Positions 21,965-34,600 of a DNA stretch of 64,000 nt are shown here, in pieces. Below the pieces are notes generated by a model that was given only the letters and a program-made list of their open reading frames with translations, searched no databases and had not been told where the DNA came from. Source of the stretch: Ecdyonurus torrentis (taxonomy: Eukaryota > Arthropoda > Insecta > Ephemeroptera > Heptageniidae); NCBI GenBank assembly GCA_949318235.1, contig CASGGR010000022.1:1-64000 (forward strand). Direction: 5' to 3'. Position 1 is the stretch's first letter. Every line of letters begins with the position of its first letter. Made by a program: the position numbers and the translations under genes.

Positions 21965-24900
21965 CTTTATACACTGCTAAAGTCAAGTTGCTAATCAGTT
22001 ATGTCGTCACTTATCTACTTCATACACAACTAAAGTCAAGTTGAAAGTCCATTATAACGTCATTTAATCGACTTTATACAATACTAAAGCCAAGTTGATA
22101 GTCTGTGATGACGTCACATATCTACTTCATACATTACTAAAAACAAGTTGATAGTCAGTGATGACTTGACTTATCTACTTTATACACAACTAAACTCAAA
22201 TTGATTGTCAGTGATGACGTCACTTATTTACTTCATACACTACTAAAGTCAAATTGATAGTCAGTGATTACGTTGCATTTCTCCTTCATACACTACTAAA
22301 GTCAAGTTGATAGTCAGTGATTGCGTCAATTATCTACTTAATACACCACTAAAGTCAAGATGATTTTTTGGAATAACGTCACTTATCTACTTCATACACA
22401 ACTAAAATTAAGTTGATAGTCCGTGATGACGTCATGTATCTACATCATACAATGCTAAAGTCAAGTTGATTGTCAGTGATGACGTCACTTATCTACATCA
22501 TACAATGCTAAAGTCAAGTTGATAGTCAGTTATTACGTCACTTATCTATTTCATTCACTACTAAAAACAAGTTGATAGTCAGTGATGACGTCACTTATAT
22601 AATTTATACACAATTAAAGTTAAATTGATAGTCAGTGATGACGTCACATATCTTCTTCATACACTACTACAGTCAAGTTAATAGACAGTAATGACGTCAC
22701 TTATCTACTTCATATATACTAAAATCAAGTTGGTAGTCAGTGATGGCGTCACTTATCTACTTCATACATAACTAAAGTCAAGTTAATAGTCAGTGTTGAC
22801 GTCACTTATCTACTTTATAAAAAACTAAAGTGAAGATGATTTTCAGTAATAACGTCACTTATCTACTTCATACACAACTAAAGTCAAGTTGAGAGTCAGA
22901 AATGACGTCACATATCTACTTCATACACTACTTAAGTCAAATTAATAGTCATTGATGACGTCATTTATCTACTTCATACACTACTAAAGACAAGTTGATA
23001 GTCAGTGTTGACGTCACTTATCTACTTCATCAATACTAAAATCAAGTTGGTAGTCAGTGATGGTGTAATTTAAATACTTCATACATAACTAAAGTCAAGT
23101 TGATAGTCAGTGATGACGTCACTTATCTACTTCATACACTATTAAAGTCAAGTTGATAGTCAGTGATGACGTCAAATATCTACGTCATACACTACTAAAG
23201 TCAAATTAATAGTCAGTGCTTACGTTGCATTTTTCTCCATACACTACTAAAGTCAAGTTGATAGTCAGTGATTGCGTCATTTATCTACTTAATACACCAC
23301 TAAAATCAAGATGATATTTAGTAATAACATCACTTATTTACTTCTTACACAACTCAAGTCAAGTTGATAGTCATTGATGAGGTCACATAACTACTACGTA
23401 AACAACTTATGTTAAGTTGATAGTCACTGATGACGTCACATATCTACTTCATACACCACTAAAGTCAAGTTAATAGTCAGTGATGATGTTACATATCTAT
23501 TTCATACACTACTAAAGTCAAGATGATAGTCAGTGATTACGTCACATATCTACTTCATACACAACTAAAGTAAAGTAAATAGTCAGTGATGACGTCATTT
23601 ATCTACTTCATACACTACTAAAGTTAAGTTTATAGTCAGTGATAGCGTCACTTATCTACTTCATACACTACTAAAGTCAAGATGATATTTAGTGATAAAG
23701 TCACGTATCTACTTCATACAATACTAAAGTCAAGTTGATAGTCATTGATGACGTCACTTATCTATTTCATACACTACTAAAGTCAAGTTAATAGTCAGTG
23801 ATGACGTCACATGTCCACTAAATACACAACTAAAGTCAAGATAATAGTCAATGATGACGTTACTTTTCTACTCCATACACTACTTAATTTAAGTTGATAG
23901 TCAGTGATGACGTCTTTTATCTACTTCATACACCACAAAAATCAAGATGATATTTAGTAAAAACGTCACTTATCTACTTCATACACAACTAAAGTCAAGT
24001 TGATAATCAGTGATGACATCACTTATCTACTTCATCAATACTAAAATCAAGTTGGTAGTGAGTGATTGCGTCACTTATCTACTTCATACACTACTAAAGT
24101 CAAGTTGATAGTCAGTGATGATGTTACATATCTATTTCATACACTACTAAAGTCAAATTAATAGTCCGTGATGACGTCATTTATCTAGTTGATACACTAC
24201 TAAAGTCAAGTTTATAGTCAGTGATAGCGTCCATTATCTACTTCATACACTACTAAAGTTAAGATGATATTTAGTGATAAAGTCACTTATCTACTGCATA
24301 CACAACTAAAGTCAAGTTGATAGTCAGTGATGACGTCATTTATCTACTTCATACACTACTAAAGTCAAGTTGATACTCAGTGATGACGTCACTTATCTAT
24401 TTCATTCACTAATAAAAACCAGTTTATAGTCATCGATGACGTCACTTATATAATCTATACACAATTCAAATTAAATTGATAGTCAGTGATGACGTCACTT
24501 ATTTTCTTCATACACTACTACAGTCAAGTTGATTGTCAGTAATGACGTCACTTATCTACTTCATATATACTAAAATCAAGTTGGTAGTCAGTGATGGCGT
24601 CTATTATCTACTACATACATAACTAAATTCAAGTTATTAGTTAGTGATTACGTCACTTATCTACTTCATAAAAAAATAAAGTGAAGATGATACTTAGTAA
24701 TAACGTCACTTATCTACTTCATACACAACTAAAGTCAAGTTGATACTCAGTGATGACGTCACTTATTTACTTCATCAATACTAGAATCAAGTTTGTAGTC
24801 AGTGATGACGTCACTTATCTAATTTATTAAATACTAAAGTCTAGATGATAGTCAGTGATGACGTTACTTATCTACTTAATATACCTCTAAAGTCAACATG

Positions 24901-25306
24901 ATTTTTAGTAATAACGTCACTTATATAATTCATACACATCTAAAGTCAAATTAATAGTCAGTGATAACGTCACATATCTATTTCATACACTACTACATAT
25001 AAGTTAATAGTCAATGATGACATCACTTATCTACTTAATACACCACTAAAGTCAAGATGATATTTAGTGATAAAGTCACATATCTACTTCATACACTACT
25101 AAAGTCAAGTTGATAGTCATTGATGACGTCACTTATCTTTTTCATACACTACTAAAGATCAGTTGATAGTCAGTGATGACGTCACTTATATAATTCATAC
25201 ACAACTTAAGTCAAATTGATAGTCAGTGATGACGTCTCATATCTACTTCATACATTACTAAAATCAAGATGATAGTCAGTGATGACGTCTTTTATATACT
25301 TTATAC
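21965..25306. repeat. Satellite B array, block 3
   Basis: About 3.3 kb of 53-base monomers between the two hAT-like copies. Its first kilobase parallels the sequence after the second hAT copy (from 29108, offset about 7,143 bases), and its end parallels the sequence before the first copy (for example AATACTAAAGTCTAGATGAT at about 20734 and 24829). This shows that element and satellite were duplicated together. Confidence 0.95.
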
Positions 25307-28300
25307 CAGGGGTTCGGACCCGTCACAAAAATTATCGGGTCCGCGGACCCGGGTCCGGGACCTGAAAAAAAATTGACGGGTCCGCGGAGCCGGGTCCGGA
25401 CCCTTTAAATTTTTTTCGGGTCCGCGGAACCGGGTCCGGACCCGTCAATTTTTTTTCCGGGTCCGGGACCCGGCTCCGGACCTGATCAAAATCTTCATAT
25501 AGGTCCGGGTCCGGCTCCGGGTCCGGCTCAGAGGTAATTATATAAATTTGTAAAATTAACTTTAAAATTAATTTGAGATTGTGAATCTAAAAAAGAATGC
25601 ACGCTTTTTATTAGATGGAATAACAAATAAATATTTTTTCAGTATAATATGCTTTATTGATTTTTTGTTTCCACTTAACAAAGTGTTATTCATTTCTGGC
25701 TGCAATAAAACAGCTTGTCAGTCATATTCTATGCACACAAATCTATAATAGCTAATATCACAAGCTTTTAGTCAGACATAATATTTAAAACAATATAACA
25801 ATAAAAATACATTAATAGTCAAAATCACAATTTTGATTTACAACACAAGTCATTTTTTTATTTAATGTGTTTGTTCTGATCAACATTATGTCATTTATTT
25901 TTTCATTTATAGTCATTTTTTTTCAAAGTCGGGTCCGGGTTTTTGGACCCTTTTTTTTAAAAGTTCGGGTCCGCGGAGCCGAGTCCGGACCCGTCAATTT
26001 TTATTTCGGGTCCGCGGAGCCGGGTCCGGACCGCGATTTTTGAAACCCCCTGCATGTTCAGTGTACGGCTTAAAAAAGTGCTCTGATTGGCTGATTTCGT
26101 CACGTGACTTAGGTGTCACTGCATTTCCCTCGTATTTGAAGCACTTTTTAACTTTTCTCCTTTTTCCTTTTGCAGAAAAAATTATTTCTTTGCAAATTAT
26201 TGAAGAGTGTATATTTAGCTCAATTTGTGCATGAGGGTTTGAGGAGAAAATCAAAACTCAAACAAATATGCTTAGTTTTAAAGTGCAGTGACTTCGAAAA
26301 ATCAGTTCAAATGGTTTCCCGCGAAAAATTATCTCGGTTATGAATAATTCCATCAAATTGGATGTCATATTGGTGATATTACTTTACATTTAAATATATT
26401 TGAATACTTTTTAATTCTTGCAAAAGAAATTAAAATCTGATGTAGGAAGAAAAAAGAAGACTAAAAAAAAAAAAAAAAAGTGAGAGAGAGAGAGAGAGAG
26501 AGAGGAAAAAACTTTATATTATTATTTATTATATTATTGTCAGTATTTTTTTTTAAGTGCAATATACTTTAGAGTTAATTTCAAAATATATAATTTATGT
26601 TTATGCTCAATTTTAACTTTATACGTTTTAATCTTTAATGATTTGCAAGTGACAAGAATGTCATATTTGTAAAATACATTTTTTAAATTTAATTTTCATT
26701 GCTCTCTTTCTCTCTCATTTCAATTTTTTTCCGTAGGTATTTTATGCACAAGCTTTCGGAATAAAATTGAAGTATTCTTATTATCATATTTTTATTTGTC
26801 TAAATAATATAAAATGTTGCCAGCAGTTTTAAAAATAAAATCTATAAATATTAACCAAATAAATGATTTAATTTTTAATTTTTTAATTTTTTTTTTTTTA
26901 CAAAGATAATTAATCATTGTACAGAAAAAAAAATTGCGCTTCTTAAACATGAAATTAGTAATTTAATAAACTATATATTGCTGTAAATTATGTTGCATTT
27001 ATGGATTTAATTTGTTTAAGATCTTCTGAATGAGGAAATTTATATGCAAGTTTTTTTTTTTTTTTTTTTTTTACTGCCCTGCGATCCACATTGAAAAGTT
27101 TAGGGCGTTTTAAATAAATAATTTTAATATGGTATTAAAAATTGTGACAAATAAAGAAACTATCTAAATTATACCTTAAAATTCATTTTCATTTTATTTA
27201 TTACGTTTTTCAATTTAATTTTAACAAACAACAGTGTTCTTTATAATTATTTTATATATAGAAAGGTTTATGATTTAATTAAATGGTTTTTTTTAATATA
27301 ATTGCAAAGCATGCAAAAATAATAGTCATTATAAGATCTTAAACATATCTAACAGCAAAATAATATATTCATCTATATTTCTATGCAATGGAAAACATAC
27401 ATTACGCAGTTTTACATTGCTAAATAAAATAACTCCTAAACAGTATTTTAGAGCACAATTCATGCTATTTCCTAATAAAATAGGCATTTATGCTGAATGC
27501 TGAACATCTTAACTTTAAAGCTATGTAGTATAACCACTGTAATATAGTAACATAAGTTTATGATTATAATGCTGTAAATTATTATTCTTTTTGTTAATTT
27601 TTATGTTATAAAATGAAAAATGTTGTAATGCATAAATATTTCTGTATTGAGCTATGGCCTATAAAGTATAATCATTCATTTTATAATATATATACATTCA
27701 TATATTTTTTCCGTGCAGATACAATTTTCAAAGTAGTAAATTAATTCTTTATATAAAAAAATAGTAAATAAAAATATAAATTGTTTAAAAAGTTTTTAAC
27801 TTTGTATTTAAAGCTGCAGAACTTTAAAAAATCATATTGTAAACTGCATCATGCTATATGCAATAAAATTACAAGTTGCAACTATTAAGTCAGATGTAAT
27901 ATATTATTATATTCAACATAATACAGTTTTAGTCCGAAACTTAGCGCATGTTAAAATTATTTAAATTAAACACACTAATCTTTTCAATGTGGATCGCAGT
28001 GCATTTAAAAATATAGGTTACATTTAAAATTTCTTATATCTTAAGCAAATTAAATCCATAAGTGCAACATAGTTTACAGCTATATTCTCTATTTTTGCAA
28101 TATTTAGTTTATTAAATTACTAATTTCATGTAATATATTTTTTTAATCTATCTCTATCTCACACACTTGTTTAAGAAGCGCAATTTTTTTTTCTGTACAA
28201 TGATTAATTATCTTTGTAAAAAAAAAAAAATTAAAAATTAAATCATTTATTTGGTTAATATTTATAGATTTTATTTTTAAAACTGCTGGCAACATTTTAT

Positions 28301-29107
28301 ATTGTTTAGACAAATAAAAATATGATAATAAGAATACTTCAATTTAATCAATTTTATTCCGAAAGCTTGTGCATAAAATACCTACGGAAAAAAATTGAAA
28401 TGAGAGAGAGAGAAAGAGAGCAATAAAAATTAAATTTAAAAAATGTATTTTAAAAATATGACATTCTTGTCACTTGCAAATCATTAAAGATTAAAACGTA
28501 TAAAGTTAAAATTGAGCATAAACATAAATTATATATTTTGAAATTAACTCTAAAGTATATAACACTTAAAAAAAAATACTGACAAATGTAAACTAATATC
28601 ACCAATATGACATCCAATTTGATGGAATTATTCATAACCGAGATAATTTTTCGCGGGAAACCATTTGAACTGATTTTTCGAAGTCACTGCACTTTAAAAC
28701 TAAGCATATTTGTTTGAGTTTTGATTTTCTCCTCAAACCCTCATGCACAAATTGAGCTAAATATACACTCTTCAAATTTTTGCAAACAAATAATAATTTT
28801 TTCTGCAAAAGGAAAAAGGAGAAAAGTTAAAAAGTGCTTCAAATACGAGGGAAATGCAGTGACACCTAAGTCACGTGACGAAATCAGCCAATCAGAGCAT
28901 TTTTTTAAGCCGTACACTGAACATGCAGGGGGTTTCAAAAATCGAGTCCGGACCCGTCAATTTTTTTCTCGGGTCCGCGGAGACGGGTCCGGACCCGTTA
29001 ATTTTTTTTCGGGTCCGCGGACCCGGCTCCGAAAGACCCGTCCAAAATATAGGGTTTTGGCCGGACCCGGGTCCGGGTCCGGGTCCGGGTCCGGGTCCGA
29101 ACACCTG
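25307..29107. mobile_element. GC-rich hAT-like element (copy 2, carrying a nested insertion)
   Basis: Same termini as copy 1 and the same CTTTATAC flanks (25299-25306 and 29108-29115). It follows copy 1 closely through the left GC arm, AT-rich middle and start of the right arm until 26032. It is then interrupted by the 2.9-kb element at 26033-28945 and resumes at 28946 with the remainder of the right arm. Without the insertion it would be slightly shorter than copy 1. Open frames at 25994-26254 and 28721-29137 cross the junctions of the nested element and are not genes. Confidence 0.85.
26033..28945. mobile_element. Foldback / Mutator-like element with ~1-kb inverted arms, nested in hAT copy 2
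   Basis: Left end GCGATTTTTGAAACCCCC and right end GGGGGTTTCAAAAATCGA are inverted. The inverted similarity continues through CTCTGATTGGCTGATTTCG/CGAAATCAGCCAATCAGAG, GTCACGTGAC, and on to about 27108 and 27975, giving arms near 1 kb. GTCCGGACC flanks both sides (26024-26032 and 28946-28954), while hAT copy 1 has it once, so the target duplication is 8-9 bases. Long arms with 9-base duplication fit Mutator-like or foldback elements. The left arm has about 140 extra bases including an AG run (about 26397-26540) absent from the right arm. The centre (about 27110-27975) is AT-rich and non-coding, so no transposase is encoded. Confidence 0.8.
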
Positions 29108-31177
29108 CTTTATACACTGCTAAAGTCAAGTTGCTAATCAGTTATGACGTCACTTATCTACTTCATACACAACTAAAGTCAAGTTGAAAGTCCATTATAT
29201 CGTCATTTATCGAATTTATACAATACTAAAGCCAAGTTGATAGTCTGTGATGACGTCACATATCTACTTCATACATTACTAAAAACAAATTAATAGTCAG
29301 TGATGACTTGACTTATCTACTTCATACACAACTAAACTCAAATTGATTGTCAGTGATGACGTCACTTATTTACTTCATACACTACTAAAGTCAAATTGAT
29401 AGTCAGTGATTACGTTGCATTTCTCCTTCATACACTACTAAAGTCAAGTTGATAGTCAGTAATTGCGTCAATTATCTACTTAATACACCACTAAAGTCAA
29501 GATGATTTTTAGGAATAACGTCACTTATCTACTTCATACACAACTAAAATCAAGTTGATAGTCAGTGATGACGTCATGTATATACATCATACAATGCTAA
29601 AGTCAAGTTGATTGTCAGTGATGACGTCACTTATCTACATCATACAATGCTAAAGTCAAGTTGATAGTCAGTTATTACGTCACATATCTACTTCATACAC
29701 AACTAAAGTAAAGTAAATAGTCAGTGATGACGTCATTTATCTACTTTGTACACTACTAAAGTTAAGTTTATAGTCAGTAATGACGTCATTTATCTACTTC
29801 ATACACTACTTAAGTCAAGTTGAAATTCAGTTATGACGTCACTTATCTATTTCATTCACTACTAAAGACCAGTTGATAGTCAGTGATGACGTCACTTATA
29901 TAATTTATACACAATTAAAATTAAATTGATAGTCAGTGATGACGTCACATATCTTCTTCAAACACTGCTACAGTCAAGTTAATAGACAGTCATGACGTCA
30001 CTTATCTACTTCATACATAACTAAAGTCAAGTTAATAGTCAGTGATGACGTCACTTATCTACTTTATAAAAAACTAAAGTGAAGATGATATCCAGTAATA
30101 ACGTCACTTATCTACTTCATACACAACTAAAGTCAAGTTGAGAGTCAGAAATGACGTCACATATCTACTTCAGACACTACTAAAGTCAAATTAATAGTCA
30201 TTGATGACGTCATTTATCTACTTCATACACTACTAAAGACAAGTTGATAGTCAGTGTTGACGTCACTTATCTACTTCATCAATACTAAAATCAAGTTGAT
30301 AGTCAGTGATGGTGTAACTTAAATACTTTATACATAACTAAAGTCAAGTTGATAGTCAGTGATGACGTCACTTATCTACTTCATACACTATTAAAGTCAA
30401 GTTGATAGTCAGTGATGACGTCAAATATCTACGTCATACACTACTAAAGTCAAATAAATAGTCAGTGATTACGTTGCATTTTTCTTCATACACTACTAAA
30501 GTCAAGTTGATAGTCAGTGATTGCGTCATTTATCTACTTAATACACCACTAAAGTCAAGATGATATTTAGTAATAACATCACTTATTTACATCTTACACA
30601 ACTCAAGTCAAGTTGATAGTCAGTGATGACGTCACATATCTACTACGTAAACAACTTATGTTAAGTTGATAGTCACTGATGACGTCAAATATCTACTTCA
30701 TACACCACTAAAGTCAAGTTAATAGTCAGTGATGAAGTTACATATCTATTTCGTACACTACTAAAGTCAAGATGATAGTCAGTGATTACGTCACATATCT
30801 ACTTCATACACAACTAAAGTGAAGTAAATAGTCAGTGATGACGTCATTTATCTACTTCATACACTACTAAAGTTAAGTTTATAGTCAGTGATGGCGTCAC
30901 TTATCTACTTCATACACTACTTAAGTCAAGTTGATAGTCAGTGATGACGTCACATATCTACTTCATACACTACTAAAGATCAGTTGATAGTCAGTGATGA
31001 CTTGACTTATCTATTTTTTACACAACTAAACTCAAATAGATAGTCAGTGATGACGTCACTTATCTACTTCATACACTACTAAAGTCAAATTGATAGTCAG
31101 TGATGACGTTGCATTTCTACTTCATACACTACTAAAGTCAAGTTGATAGTCAGTGATTGCGTCAATTATCTACTTAA
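29108..31177. repeat. Satellite B array, block 4
   Basis: 53-base monomers. The beginning parallels block 3 from 21965 monomer for monomer, and the end parallels the monomers leading into the first piggyBac-like copy, which makes it a mosaic of earlier blocks. TGACGTCA is retained in most units. Confidence 0.95.
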
Positions 31178-31631
31178 CCCTCAAGCGCTCGGACAGGGTC
31201 TGTCTCATTTTTGAGTTAGTTTTTTTAATTTTAAATTTTTTTTAATTGCTCAAAAATTATGAAATTTGGTTACTTCCTCAAAAGTGTTGACTTACATCTT
31301 GACTAAAAAGTTGAGCGCGCAGATTTGATTGTATTAATTGTAATTCCTAATTAAAGTTTTGATTTTGCGTGAACAGCCGTACCGGGTCTGGGACATCTGC
31401 GTACCTGATCCATATAAAAATATAAAAGGTCACCCCTTGAGTAGTCGATGACTTTGGAGTGAAAATTTTATTCTCCTGAGTGGTTACAAAAATAAAGAGG
31501 GGACCTTTTTTTCGCAAAGATTTTTAGATCTGTAAGAGAAATTATGTATAAAAATATGCATATTTGAATATAATTATATAATTTAAAATAAAAATATCAT
31601 GACAAAAAAAAAACGTTCTGCTAAACGAACA
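31178..31631. mobile_element. piggyBac-like fragment (short copy, internal deletion)
   Basis: Starts CCCTCAAGCGCTCGG after TTAA (31174-31177) and ends GTTCTGCTAAACGAAC, as in the longer copy at 17995-18782. It lacks about 337 internal bases, corresponding to 18336-18672, with an AAAG microhomology at the break. The flanking satellite monomers on the left are the same as those of the long copy, so the two descend from one insertion. No coding frame. Confidence 0.6.
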
Positions 31632-34600
31632 AAAGTCAAGTTGATAGTCAGTGATGACGTCACTTATCTATTTCATACACGACTAAAGACCAGTTGATAG
31701 TCAGTGATGACGTCACTTATATAATTCATACACAACTAAAGTCAAATTGATAGTCAGTGATGACGTCACATATCTACTTCATAAACTACTACAATCAAGT
31801 TGATTGTCAGTAATGACGTCACTTATCAACTTCATCAATACTAAAATCAAGTTGGTAGTCAGTGATGGCGTCACATATCTACTACATACATAACTAAAGT
31901 CAAGTTAATAATCAGTGATGACGTCACTTATCTACTTCATAAAAAACTTAAGTGAAGATGATAGTCAGTGATGACGTCACTTATCTTCTTCGTACACTAC
32001 TTAAATCAAGTTTATAGTCATTGATGACGTCACTTATTTATTTTATACACTACTAAACACCAAATGATAGTCAGTAAAGACGTCACTTATATAATGCTTA
32101 CACAACTAAAGTCAAATTGATAGAAAGTGATTACGTCACATATCTACTTTATACACTACTAAATACAAGTTAATAGTCAATGATGACGTCACATATCTAC
32201 CTCATACACTACTAAAGTCAAGATGATAGTCAGTGGTGACGTCACATATCCACTAAATACACAACTAAAGTCAAGATAATAGTCAATGATGACGTCATTT
32301 TTCTACTCCATACACTACTTAATTCAAGTTGATAGTCAGTGATGACGTCTTTTATCTACTTCATACACCACAAAAGTCAAGATGATATTTAGTAAAAACG
32401 TCACTTATCTACTTCATACACTACTAAAGTTAAGTTGATAGTCAGTGATGACGTCACATATCTACTACGTAAACAACTTATGTAAAGTTGATAGTCACTG
32501 ATGACGTCACATATCTACTTCATACACTACTAAAGTTAAGATGATATTTAGTGATAAAGTCACTTATCTACTGCATACACAACTAAAGTCAAGTTGATAG
32601 TCAGTGATGACGTCAGTTATCTACTTTATACACTACTAAAATCAAGTTCATAGTCAGTGATGACGACACTTATCTATTACATACACTACTTAACACCAGT
32701 TGATAGTCAGTGATGACGTCACTTATAAAATTCATACACATCTAAAGTCAAATTAATATTCAGTGATAACGTCACATATCTACATCATACACTACTACAT
32801 ATAAGTTAATAGTCAGTTATGACATCACTTATCTACTTATACACTACTAAAGTCAAGTTGATAGTCAGTGATAATGTCACATATCTACTTTATACACTTC
32901 TAAAGTCAATTTAATAATTAGTGATGACGTCATTTATCTACTTCATGCACTACTAAAGTCAAGTTGATAGTCAGTGATGACGTCACATATCTACTACGTA
33001 AACAACTTATGTAAAGTTGATAGTCACTGATGACGTCACATATCTACATTATACACTACTAAAGTCAAGATGATAGTCAGTGATTACGTCACAAATCTAC
33101 TTCATACACAACTAAAGTAAAGTATATAGTCAGTGATGACGCCATTTATCTACTTCATACACTACTAAAGTCAAGTTTATAGTCAGTGATGGCGTCACTT
33201 ATCTACTTCATACACTACTAAAGTCAAGATCATATTTATTGATAAAGTCACTTATCTACTTCATACACTACTAAAGTCAAGTTGATAGTCATTGATGACG
33301 TCACTTATCTATTTCATACACTACTAAAGATCAGTTGATAGTCAGTGATGACGTGACTAATAAAATTCATACACAACTAAAGTCAAATTGATAGACAGTG
33401 ATAACGTCACATATCTACTTCATACACTACTACATTCAAGTTGATAGTCAGTGATGACGTCTCATATCTACTTCATATACTACTAAAGTCAAGATGATAG
33501 TCATTGATGACGTCACATATCTACTTCATACACTACTACATATTAGTTAATAGTCAGTTATGACATCACTTATCTACTTAATACACTACTAAAGTCGAGT
33601 TGATAGTCAGTGATGATGTCACATATCTACTTCATACACTACTAAAGTCAAGTTTATAGTCAGTGATGGCGTCACTTATCTACTTCATACACTACTAAAG
33701 GCAAGATGATATTTAGTGATAAAGTCACTTATCTACTTCATACACTACTAAAGTCAAGTTGATAGTCATTGATGACGTCACTTATCTATTTCATACACTA
33801 CTAAAGATCAGTTGATAGTCAGTGATGACGAGACTAATATAATTCAAACACAATTAAAGTTAAATTGATAGTCAGTGATGACGTCACATATATACTTCAT
33901 ACACTACTACAGTCAATTGTTAGTCAGTGATGACGTCTCATATCTACTTCATACACTACTAAAGTCAAGATGATAGTCAGTGATGACGTCATTTATCTAC
34001 TTAAAACACTACTAAAGTCAAGTTGATAGTCAGTGATGACGTCACATATCTACTACGTAAACAACTTATGTAAAGTTGATAGTCACTGATGACGTCACAT
34101 ATCTACTTCATATACTACTAAAGTCAAGTTAATAGTCAGTGATGATGTTACATATCTACTTTATACACTACTAAAGTCAAGATGATAGTCAGTGATTACG
34201 TCACAAATCTACTTTATACACATATAAAGTAAAGCATATAGTCAGTGATGACGTCATTTATCTACTTCATACACTACTAAAGTCAAGTTTATAGTCAGTG
34301 ATGGCGTCACTTATCTACTTCATACACTACTAAAGACAAGCTGATATTTAGTGATAAAGTCACTTTTCTACTGCATACACAAGTAAAGTCAAGTTGATAC
34401 TCAGTGATGACGTCAGTTATCTATTTCATCCCCCACTAAAGACCAGTTGATAGTCAGTGATGACGTCATTATATAATTTATACACAACTCAAGATAAATT
34501 GATAATCAGTGATGACGTCACATATCTACTTCATACACTACTACAGTCAAGTTGATATTCAGTGATGACATCACTTATCTACTTAATACACTACTTAAGT

